This document shows positions 11,774 through 23,700 of a DNA stretch of 64,000 nt, one piece after another. Source of the DNA: Anas platyrhynchos (lineage: Eukaryota; Chordata; Aves; Anseriformes; Anatidae); NCBI RefSeq assembly GCF_047663525.1, contig NC_092600.1, positions 5,638,001 to 5,702,000 on the forward strand, written 5' to 3'. Each line of letters starts with the position of its first letter. Position 1 is the first letter of the stretch. The notes under the pieces were generated by a model, which did not search any database, was not told the DNA's origin, and worked only from the letters and a program-made list of their open reading frames with translations. The position numbers and the translations under genes were made by a program.

Positions 11774-14700
11774 TATAAGCAAGCTGATAATAGAGTTGTT
11801 TTTAGTCAACAGCCCCAGAGAGCTGCAGCCTCCTCCCCATGGGGATGCTGACCACCTAGAGGGTTTGCAGATCACAGAGACCAGAGCAAAGAGGCGATGC
11901 TATGGGATTAAAACAAAGTCTTGTTTTGTTTCATAGAGCTCCAGGGAAGAGGAGCACGGTTGGCAGGAAACCCACAGGATCTGCCCAAGGGAACTGGACA
12001 ACACCGCTTCAACCAGCAAATAAAACGAGGAAGCCAGTGGCTTGTACTTTCCACGGAAAATGTATCCCATGCATTTTCCATTCCTGGCAGTGCCTGTCCT
12101 GCTTCCACTCAGGCAATTACAAATGCACAACAAATGCAATGCATGTCAGTCCCCGGCATCCCACTAAAGGAGCTCTCACCAGGATCAGAGTGACGTTAAG
12201 GTCTGGGATGGACACCAGGCACGGTACCCAAGTGTTCTCCTTCTTGCTGATGAGGAGCGTTTCCGGCTTGTTGATAAACGGCTGTTCGTAATCTAAAAGA
12301 CATAAGGAAAAGAAAACTAAAAAGAGGCAGGAGAAGAAGTGGGAAGAGGGAGGAACCAGAATAGGAGGCTTGCTGGCTTTCTTTGACACAGCATGAGCTT
12401 GCCAGAGGGAGTGGTGCTGAGCAGGTCAGCCCCATCTGTGATGTGCAACAGGCAGCAGAGACACCCTGAACGCAAGGGGAGCAGCCTGGGGGGGTGCCTG
12501 GGCTGGCCGAATCCCCCCCACCAAACACTGGAGTGAAACACTGGTGGAGTGGCACTTCTGTGCCATTTGGGCAGTGCTGGACACAACCTCCCCTTTCCCG
12601 GCCCATTTGAGGTCTCTGCCTGGGTCTGACCCTTTGTGAAAGCGGAGGTGCTCAGCGTCTGCCCAGCTGGTCCTGTGCATGGCCCTGTGCTGGGGCTGTG
12701 CCGCCCTGGCGCGGCGGCAGGCAGCGCGACCTTCCAGGGCGAGGAAGTGATCCGCAGCTAAATGGTATGCAGATGTCATCCTGCAGCCATCCCGGCCGGC
12801 AGATAAACAGATGAGCTGAGATTTCCAGGGCTGCCACCCCACTGCCTCCTAACTGCTGCAAGCACAAATATTGACAGGAAGAGCCAAACCGCCCGAATTA
12901 ATCAGCAAAGTGACTTGGTGAGTCCAGGGGCGTCACACTGAACTCCTCCACGTGGAGCCAGCACCGAGAAGGAATGTGTTTGGAGAGGGGTCTGTCCTGT
13001 CCTGCTCAGCACATTGCCTCTGTGGGGCTCTACTTGGGTTGACAGCAGTGTGTAGAGGTCCACCACAGCCCTGAGCCACTGTGCCAGGCACCAACTAGAT
13101 ACAGAGCACCAAGAGCTGGCAAGCCAAGAGGGCAGCACAGAACACTGACCCTGTTTTGGGTTCTTCCTTGCTGGAAAGAACTGGTAGAACCAAGATGCAA
13201 AAGACATTTCTATCCTAAGCTGTGTCCAGACAGAGGGTCAGAAGGGTGAGGCTTGTCTTGTAGTACCTCACCTGTCTGGCAGTGCTTTTCTTTAAAAATT
13301 ATATTTCACTTTGAAAGGTTTTCTACTCTTTGGACCCTCCCACACAGGGCACAGCAGCAGCCCCTGAGGTTGACTAAGCGGGATGAAGACAAAATTGGAA
13401 GAGAGAGTGAATTACAAGAGTGCTTGGTGTCCCCTGGCAGTGCCTCACTGATGGATGATTTCTTCTGAAATAGCAGCCCCCGCCTGCCCACTTCGACAGG
13501 GACACATGCATCAAGGGATGCTCTGAACGCAGACTGCTCCCTGGTGTCTCTGATGCCTGCTCTGGGCAGCATCTTTCCTCTGTAAGAGTCACGTCTGTGG
13601 AAGCATCCACCCAGCATGTGGTCATGTCTGGCTTCGTTAAAGGAAACCATCCCCTGGGTGAGGGGGGGGTCAATAAGGAAGCGGTGGGTCCCCACCTGGG
13701 AGATGGGGTTCCCTTGGGAACTGCTTCTGGTAGGCTGGAATCAGACTAAATGACTCCAGCAGCCTCAAAGGCTCTTTATTCATCTAGGCTGCAGCTAAAA
13801 CATCATTTTCAAGGGACTGCAGCTTGGAGAGGTCTGCCCAGCCCTTTTCCTGTGCTGGCCAACCCCTAAAGCTGCCCATCTAAAATGACAAGTCAAAGAT
13901 GAAAGCAGTGATCATCCCCGTTTGGGGATTCTGCTGCTCAAGTCACATTAGGTCCAACTCAACCCAACCCAGTGCTCCCACTGGTAAGTGCATAAAGGAA
14001 TTTATTTCAATTTTTGGTCTAGAAAACCACTGCTTCAGTCATAGTCAGGCTGCAAAACCCTGTTCTGGGTGAAATGTGCTTTTCTACAGCTTAGGGGAAA
14101 CAAACCACACACAGGAAACGTGTTGGCCAGCTCTTAGTGAAAATACGGGTGCCCACAGAATCCTTATCTTTGTTTCCTGGGGTTTTGTACTAGCACAGAA
14201 TTGCTGTCTTCTGAACTCACAGATTTGTTTCAAAGTGTGAACATGTTCCTCATTCCTCTTCCAAGCCCTGGGCACGTGAGAGGGAGGAGGCACACAACTG
14301 CCAGAGGTGAGAGGCTCTGAGGTCCCCTCCAAGCTCAGAGGGTAGCCAAGAACTGACTGATTTACTGGGCAGGTCCTGCTGCCAACAAGCTCGTGATTCA
14401 TGCACTACCTCCCCTTCTGATCACATCACATATTTTCTATAAGGCTGTCTTAATGGGTCGGATGGGAACAATTTAGCGTCGTCTTCATTAATATATGCTA
14501 AGCCTTATGAGATGGGGGCTGTACGTATCCTATTCCACCCTGATGAGGCATTCGGTGTGGTTACAGCACTATCTGTAGGTGTAATAAAATCCACACCTAA
14601 CCGGACATGTGGGAAATGAGACATGAGTTCACTTGGAAACTGAGTTGCAGGTAACATACAGAAGAGCCCATGTTTCCAGCCAAACTCAGATATTTTGCTC

Positions 14701-17700
14701 CTGGCAATTTCACCAAGCTCTTAACATGAGAAATGAGGCTGGTGGATAAACCCGAGGTCTGATCGTGCTGTCTCCGAACATCCCCAACACTTACATCAGC
14801 CCTTCCAAACTCTCCAGGGACAGTTTCACATTGCAGCCCAGTTCAGCAGGAACAGGCAGGGCTTTATCTGGATGCTCTGCACTGGCTACGGTTACCAAAT
14901 GCCTGGGTTTTCCTGGACATGTCACTTTTCCTGCCTGGGACGTCTGTCCAGGCGGATCCTGAGGTTTCCTGGATGTTTGATAGCCATAACAGGGCACAGC
15001 CTGATCGGAATGAGCGTGAGCATGTGTTTTGTAGCCATGTGCAAAGCAACACTGGGAGGTGTTGGCTGGATCTGCTGCACAAATGCTGTCCACAGGCACC
15101 CTGTGAGTCCCATGCACCCTGACAGCATGGGATTTATTGCCCCTAGGCTACATCCTACATGCACACTTGCTGTTCTCTGGTAAACAGGAGAACCATTATT
15201 GAGCTGGAGGTAAGAAAAGGTGGACAAGGGGACAAAGAAAGTGGCATTTGTTGGACTGCACATCCACACCTGACTTGAAACACTTGGAGATTCAAAATCC
15301 ATTTTTTTTAGAAGGGAAACCCACAGTAAGATGAAGCAATTGCCCAAACAGACTCCAATTCCTGTCCAGCAGCTGCCCAGCTTTTTCTGTTGTGCCCCTA
15401 CGTTTTTCTGTGCATAGTTGCAGAGGCAAATTTGGCTTTGCCCTGGGACTTCTGAAAAACGCATCTTGTGTGTCATGACCTGCCTGGCTCGTGACAACTG
15501 CACCAACTAATAAATGGGGGCGGAAAGAGAAATAGCTCAGCCAACTGTTTCCAGGGGACAGTGCTCATTTATCTTTCTGGAGTGTGCTGCAAGTGGTGGG
15601 GGAGACAGCGAAGGGGGAGCCCCTGGGGCACACAAGGAAGCCGAGAATCGGCCCCGCAGCCCCTTGCTGAGCTGAGGTCTGGGCTCCAAGCTTGGCAGAG
15701 AGCCCTCCTCCTCAAAAACACATCTCTTAACCCTGTCTACACAAGGCAGCTCCTGTGCAGACAACACGGAGAGGAGCGTGTGAGGCTGCCATAGGGGAGC
15801 AGCTCCAGGGCCATTCCAGCTCGGGGACAGGAGGAGGCTGCACACAGCGAGTTTGTGCTGCTCCTCCTCTCAGTCTCAGCTTTACGGAGCATTATCATCC
15901 CTAGCCCCTTCTGCCTCTAGCATCTCTGAGAGCCCCCAGCTGCCCAGAAGCTAACTCTTGTGCTTTTTTTAGCGGCAGAGTGTCTCTGAGGCCTGGCTCT
16001 CGCTCCTTAAATTCCTGCATTCCAGCCTGGCTGGAGTGATGCCCCCAGGCCGGGACATAATTGAATCCCAGGCGCTGCTGTCATCCCCCAGAAGCGGACG
16101 GATATTGCTTTCTCCTCAGTGCGAGGAGCCAGCCCTTGGCCCCTTCCCCAAGCCTGCTACAGCCCCACTCTGCCCTGGGAGGCTGGCGGGCACGTCGGGC
16201 TTTTTAAGCTTTCGGATTTTGTGCTGGTGCCTGGGCTGCACCTGAGCTCCCCCAGCACGCGCCGCCGGATGGCTCTTACCTCTCACGAAGACGTAGGCGC
16301 TGACCGCTGTGGTGCCCTCGATTTTGGCATCGATGTACTTGTAGTAGCAGCGGTAGTAACCCGTGTCATTCGCCTGGGTCTCCGTCAGCACCAGGACTTT
16401 GCAGTACGGCTTCGTGCCGGTGCCCTCGCAGTCTTCTTCCCGGATTGCCCGGCCAGCACTGGGGGCTGCCGAGGCCATGAACTCCGTCTCCTTCTCCTTC
16501 CCAGTGGGGTCCACCTTGCCCCCAGGCCACGACCACTCCAAAGGATGCTGTCCTCTGGACATGGGCAAAAAGGAGAGTTAGCTTTGGGGTGAGCAGAGTG
16601 AACGTGGTGGGGGTTTAATGGCCCTGTGCTCTCCTCCCACGCGCATGCACGGCTCTGCTCATAACCCAAATAGCTGCTGCTCTCGGGCTGTGGCATGGAG
16701 GAACAGCCCTCCTCCACAGAGAAAAACAGGTGTGAGGAGGTGGCAAGCAGCTTCACTCAGCGCCAGGCAAGCAGAGGCTGGCCCCCTTCCCCGGGTCACC
16801 TCCTGGGTATGCAAGGTATCAGCCTGCTCAAAAGCAAGTCTCCTGCTCCCATGACTTCGTCCTACTGATATTTAAAATGGTACCGGGAGCCATACAGGGC
16901 CCTGAGGGAAAGGATCCATTTATTCTCTATTCCCTCTCATTATTAAAAGGGTCCAGAGCTATTAAGAAAACACACGGATGTGATGAGTTCCCTTGGCTCA
17001 GTGCAGCTGCTGGCTGGGACTCACGGGGTGATGAATGGAGTGGGAAACAGAGTGAGGGAAGGAGAGCAGACTGGAAAGAAAACGAGGAAGAGAAAAGCAG
17101 GGGGGAGTCAGGGATAAAGGAGAGCGAGGAGAAAACAAAGGGAGGCTCAGCTGATTGCCTTCTGTTCAGCTGCCGGCTGCGTTTCCTTCCCTGCTGCCAT
17201 GGGTTGGGGTTCCCTGCCCTGCCCAGCTCTCTGCAGCCCCCTGACCCCATTCTGCTCCCTGCTGGCTGGGGCTGCTGCCCCTTCCCTTCCTCCGCAGACT
17301 CGAGGACAGGCACCCAGCTGCAGGGCACGACCGCAGAGCCCGTTCCCCAGCCTCATACCCAGAGGGGCCCAAGAACAAACAGCAAAGTCCAGGAATTGCA
17401 AGAAACCTCCAGCCAGAGCCTGCTTGTGTGTCTTTATACATGGCCAAGGATCTCCAGTGCAGGAGATTTGTATATGCACACGTACACACGGGCGCCCTAC
17501 CACAGCTCGCTACAACTGCACTTGTTTACTACAAACAAAACAAGCTTTTATTCCGTGCTGGAAGTTTCCTCCTGTGAAATCAGAGCCCCTTTCAGAAGAT
17601 GGCCCAGTGCACGCTTGAAAGTTTGCCAGTGTAGCTGAGAGTCACTTAAGAATGCACAGAAAAGAAATGGAAAACAAGAAGGAATCGCAAGAGACAGCTG

Positions 17701-20700
17701 TGGGGTAAAAAATGGCTTTTTGTCGCACTGTTTGCTCTATTAGGGGAAACTGGGTTCGTCTTTTATGCAAGTTGGGAATGGGCATGTTGGCACAGGCAGC
17801 TCCTCTGCCAGGGCAGGTCTGGGGCAGATGCTTTTAAGCACAGCCAGACCGTGACTGTCATCAATAGCTGGATCCCGATGGCAAGGGACAGCGAGGAGGA
17901 AGCGAGATAAGGTGCCATCGGAGGGCACAATGGCTCAGACGCAGTCAGCACAGGATTTCTGTCCAAGCGTGGGGGAAAGACGTGCCCCTTTGTGTTTGTC
18001 TTCAGCAGCTGATTGGTCTTCCTGCAGATTTTGCTCTTCCACCTCCTGCTGCCTGGCTTACCACAGATGAGTTTGGAGGTAGCACGCTGCAGCATCCCCG
18101 TGCCACCAGCTACAAGGGCTCTGGAGGCACTGACATGCTCCTGGGGACGGCCCCTCTAACACAGCTCAAACTTCTGCAGTCATTAAAAACGCCATCAGTG
18201 CCTGAGAGAGGACAAGAACTACAGCCCTGGCAGCTTGTGCCCGTGAATCACAGCAGGCTTTTCCAAGGGATCAGTCTCACAAATGCTTCAATAAGAACAG
18301 AATTGTTGAATTTTGAGTTTTTCCCCTCCTATGCATGCACACGGAAAAATAATAGTAGATCTCATTTCCAAACCAGTAACATCCAGTAGCCTCTGTGCAC
18401 GCCCATTGCTCCTGTGCCCACGTCCCCACTGCATCGGGTGCAGAGCGCATGAGAGCTCCAGGTCCCAGTTGTGCAAAGGAGCCCCAAAGCCCTTTGCATT
18501 TGCTCAAGCATTTTTGGCACTCTGCGTGGAGCAGAGTAATTGTACAAGTCTCCAGCGTTTCCGCTTTCTGTTTGTTTACCCACTGGGATTTTCACGCATT
18601 ATCAGATCCACTTGTTTTATTAACCATCAAGGCCAGCAGTAGCTGAGTGACACGTATTTATATAAACACGGATGGGCCAGTGCAAACAGACCTGACAACC
18701 AGCCTGCGGGCGGCTCTGAACCGAGACATTCCTTGCATCATGTGCTGCCCAACCAGCTCCAGTGGGGACACAACGCGTAGATGTTAGAGTCCAAGTTAGT
18801 GTCACTGGTGTGTTAAGAGGACTGGAAGAAGGCAGTGATGAGGGCAGGCCAGGCTCACCTGGATTTTTCTCTGAATCTACCCTCTGCATTTGGGAAAAGG
18901 TCCAGGCAACAGTTTTGGACTGTTCCCTCCCTCCTATTTGTCACCTTTGAAGATTTTTTTTTCCCCAAGTTGTTTTCTTTCAGCTCAGTGATAACATGTC
19001 TCTGGGCGACGGAGCCTGCTGATGCCAGCTGGAAACAGTTGCACTGTAGGCTTCTTTACAGCTGTTTTCCTAAATCTTTTCGGGACAGATGCTCTTCAAA
19101 GGAGACATTACAATTGGCACCACTTTTCTTCAATCCTCTTTGAAGCTCCCGAGTGTGGTATGATGGGCAAAGCTGGCTGTGGCTTAGCTGGGATAAGACA
19201 GATCCCCCCCTCAGCACCACGGAGGATGCTCACAGCAGCCACACGTATGTAGGAGAGAGCAGCAGGTGGTGCGTGTCCCTGCACACTGCCCCAGAGCAGC
19301 CATGGTGAAGTATTGTCTTGTCCTCAGGCTCCTAGAGCCTCGCCGCAGTGCTCATTTCCTCTGCAGGAGCCAAGAGGGCTCCAGGGTCAAATACTTCCTT
19401 TCTGCTAGAGTAGGGTTTGTGCATCCACAAGCATCTGCGAGTCGGCTCTATCAACAAGCCATTGGGCAGCAAAGGACACCCTTGCCCTTCCCTTTCTATA
19501 TACCAGGGCTGTGTGATGCTCCCTCTCCAGCCAAGTGCCCAACACCTGCGGGATAGGATGGGATGGTTGGGGCCGGGCTGGCACAGCCAGGACCAAGACA
19601 ATTCCTCCAGAGGTTTTTGCTTTTGTGCAGCCAGCTCCTGTGGGCTCTGCTCCAATATTCATGAGGCAGAACGGCACAGGCTCTCTGCTTCTCCCCAGCG
19701 CAGGCTGCCGAGGGCATGAATGCAGAGATTCACAATACGCTTTCCTTCCTTCTCAGGATGGGAGCTAATAAAAGACGCACTGTCCATCGACTCCTTCACC
19801 CTGCTGTGCCACATGCCTCAATCAAGACATCACCGTGGCTCTCTGCCAGCCCTGGCATGATCTGTATTTTTGGGAATGCTCCTACACAGGTCCCCTGCTC
19901 TGCACAGACTTTTCAAGAGTGCGTTGCACTGGGTGATGGGGGAATGTGCCTGCATGCGGGGACATTTGAAAAAGCAGAGCATCCAGTGACTCCTTGTGGG
20001 TATGCTGCATCTTTGGGCCTCTGTTAAACATGCCCAGCTCCAGAAGGATCACTTATCTCATGGCCTGGCATGAACTCCGGTCACCAACGAGGCGAGGCGG
20101 GCTGTGGGTCAGGAGAGGGGCTGCAGAGCTGCGGGTTTGTGAGATCCAGGCTGAGCTGCAGGGGAGCCTGAGAGCGCAGCCGGCTGCGGGACTCTCACGC
20201 TCAGTGGGTGAAGCTCGAGAGGTCTCTGAGGAGTCTCACACGGTGGGGGTTTGTGCTCAGCTTTCTGCTGCAGCACTGCTTTGAGCGCGCCCATGCTCCT
20301 GGCTCCAGGGCAGCTCGAAGAGCAGCCAGAGGACATTGTTCTCAAGGGAAGAGCAAGGTCAAACTGAAGCCACCTCCAACGTGATGCTCAGCAAAGAATC
20401 CCTGGATCCTGGACATGATTTTGTACTTGTTTCTGCCCTACCCTGCCCCATCACCCTCTCCTTTGCCTGTTCTCTTGGTGGTCTGCGTGTTTTTCCCTTT
20501 AGCTCCCATTAACACAAGCCAGGTTTTCCCAGGGTGGGCCATGGTCCAGAGAAGAGGTTGGAGTAGCAGCTGGGTGTAATTAGAGATCCAGGGACCAGGA
20601 AAGATTTACTTTCATTCAAATGAAGTAACTGTGTCCCACAGGCAAAATCCTCTCCTCAAGACATCAGACAAATTCAGGCTTGAGGGCTCACAGGGAGATA

Positions 20701-23700
20701 GGGAACCTCTGAGCTGTGCAGGAGGTGCTGAGACTTGTCACCTGTGGATGGCGTAAAGGACACTGTACAACCCCAGAGGAGCACATCTGGAATAGCAGAG
20801 GCAGGGGACAGCCAGGGAGCACATGGACAGAGGGTGTGTGGGTTTTAGTACTGTTTGCAGATGGCCCTGCTGCTCTTCAGATGTCCAGTTCAGTCACACA
20901 TAGCATCTGTGAGCCAAGGGCAGGAATGTTCCTTGTTTATCTCAGCTGTGTCCATGCCAGCACACTCTGTGGATGCTGCCTATTGAGCCTGAAAGAGAAA
21001 CCTTGGCACTTCAGCAGGAAATGGGGAGCTTGCTGCCACTTGGACAGCCTCTGCAGTTTGTATGATGTTCCCTGAAAGGGCAAGCCATGCAGAGTCAGTG
21101 CTGGAAAAAAAGATTTTTTTTTTCCACTTCGTGGGATTTTCCTTCACACTAATTGATACCTAACAAGGGCACAAGGAAAGGGCAATCTTGTCCTTCCCAG
21201 TCCAGGAGGGTGACCTGAAAAGAAAGGCTTTCCGATTCAGGCTGCTAGATAGGTATGTTCATGCCTGACTGCGGAAGACACTCTAATAATACCTTGAACT
21301 TCAGTATGTCTTTTAGCCTTGGGTCAACCTGCAATCAACAGGGCTGTCCCTGTTATGGGTGTCAACAGGTCATCCTTTGCCTTCCCTGCCTGAAGCTGCA
21401 TTAACAACACAGATGTGTTTCGTTGTACATGATACACATGGTGAATGTGCAGTGGATGATGGTGGCCAGAAGTGTCTTGGATAACCTGGGCACACCTTGC
21501 TGAGTCTGCTGCACACAGGGTGTCCCTATATCTAGTACTACACGTGAGGTATAACTTGAGAGGTCTGCCAATGTCTCTCTGGGGCTATGGCACACGTGGG
21601 AAACAGACGTGGCCTTGTGTGCTAGGGCAGCTACCAGGCAGCATGAACAGGCACCCTGCTCTGTGGGAATCAGAGAGGTCACCCTCCTCAGGCCACCATA
21701 TGAACAAGCCCATGAATGCTTAGCTTCCCAGACTAGGTGGAGTCAGTTCAGTATGGACATAACAGTCTTTCCTCTGTCCCTATTCCCTGGTTATGAACGG
21801 ATTCACAAAGTAAGAGTAATGCCATCTGTTCCAGGAAAAGTTAAATATGTTTGTGACAAGACAGGAACACAATACAAGCCAAGCGTTTGTAGTAATTGCT
21901 CTGTGGTTATATATAACACCGAGAAATACCCATTTGAGGCCCTGCTGAATTTATACCCCCATTGGGCCCTAGCGCTCAGATCCCAGGCAGAGATCTACTT
22001 TCAGCTGCTGGAGGGAAACTCCAGCTTTGTCAGAAGAACTGACTCCCCTGCTTTTTTTTTTTCTTTTTTTTTTTTTTGGTTCTTTTCAAGATAAGTAGCG
22101 GTGAGAACGCACACAGCCAAATGCTCAGCATGGGACAAATCAATTTAGACACAACACCACAGACCCACAGTCTCCAAAGTGACCAGGGATTCTCCTGGTC
22201 CTTTCAAAGAAATATTCACCTGGCCTGGCTGGGGCTTCTCTTCACCCCTGAGTGTACAACACAAAGCATTAAATCCCAGAAAAGTTGGCAGCCTCTCACA
22301 GCAACCAAAGTGTAGCTTTGCCTTCTCCCAAGGATGTTTCTCCATGTCCCCCAGATGACCTGCCAGATTTAGAAACCAGAACTCCAACCCTAGCAGTCCC
22401 TGATGAGGTGAGAGCAAGCAATGTCACAGAAAAGACCAGAAGAGTTAGGAAGCCAGTTTCCCTAAAAAACTTCCAAGGAAACTGTCAGATCATGCAAGTG
22501 CTTCTCTATCTTCCTTCTGTCTGCAAGACTACAGCAGAGGTTATCACCATCTCCTTTGAGACACCTTCAGCTTCTTTTTCAATTAATTAATTAGATGAAT
22601 TCACACTGGGTTAATGTGGCAGATTTCTAGCCAGCCGTGCTAATTTGCAGGTATGCTGCAGCTTAAATCTCTCTGATGGGCTTTCCTTGCCTGGTCCTCC
22701 AACACCTACCAGGTACGAGCAGCCTAGGCAGAGCCGTGTATGTTTGCAGCTTACCTGCAGGTGATGGTCAGCGTGTCCTTGGCGTTGATGACGTGTTCCT
22801 CCTCGGTGATGCTAAGAGCAGGGGGGGTCATAGAATAGCTGCTCACCAGATCTGTGGAGAGAAAGGAGAAAAGGGATGATGCAAACATCTGCTAGTCTTG
22901 ACCCACCACTGTGGGCAGTAGCTAGCTGGGCATCACATGCCCAGACAGGAGCAAAGCCTCTTGAAGGAAACATCTCCTATGAGACTGCTCCTACGAGATA
23001 ATTTAATGCTAGCTCACTGGGACATAAGAGATTCATTTGCAGCCCTCCTAGTTCTAGCAAGCAGTTCATGAACAACATCTTGAGAGCAAGGGCCTGACAG
23101 CTCCTGGGTCCAGATGGATAGACTAGCACAGATGAGGGCCAGATAAAGAATGGAAGACCAGAAATCAGGGAGCCCAGTGTTGGTTGTTTCTAACCAGGTG
23201 ACTTAGGCTGAGCTCACTTGGACTACTGCTCTGAAATGATCATATCTGCTAACCAGAGAGAGTCTTGAAGGCAATTTTTCTGTACATATGCAGTTTGCTG
23301 TAACCAGGAGGGACAAAAAAAATCCACCTGCACAGATACCACAAATACAAAACTCTTGTATTTGTACAGAGAGGCTCTCAGGAAACAGCAGACCCTTCTC
23401 TGGCAGGAGTCACCTGGAGGGGACTGTAACTTTGGGGATAACAGCAGTGCCCTTTCCTTTGCACCACAGGAATTTCAGGAGTGAAATTATCCAGGCTTAC
23501 AGAATGTGCAGATAAACATTATCACACACTTCTTCTCCCAGCTTTTGTCTGGGAGAGTCCCACTTCTGGTGTGCTTGCATCTCCGGCATGCAAGACACGC
23601 ACCCTATGTGAGCTCCTCATGGACAAAACATCTTGAAGTACCGGTTACTCTCAGAGACGTACCCGTTGTTTTTCATTAGCATGGTGCTTCTGACCGTCAT

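Noticed and set aside
13721..13790. Possible CR1 LINE tail
   Set aside because: GGAATCAGACTAAATGACTCC loosely resembles the CR1 3' end, but the diagnostic terminal octamers and a longer match are missing.
16877..17638. Plus-strand open frame of 253 codons in FLT4 intron 2
   Set aside because: Low-complexity composition, no recognisable domain, and it lies in an intron whose flanking exons join exactly.
19211..19230. RE1/NRSF-like site
   Set aside because: TCAGCACCACGGA matches the left half and centre, but the right half is wrong, so a functional site is not supported.
21401..22094. Open frames on both strands suspected to be a transposon remnant
   Set aside because: No terminal repeats, no recognisable transposase or polymerase motif, and composition like the rest of intron 2.
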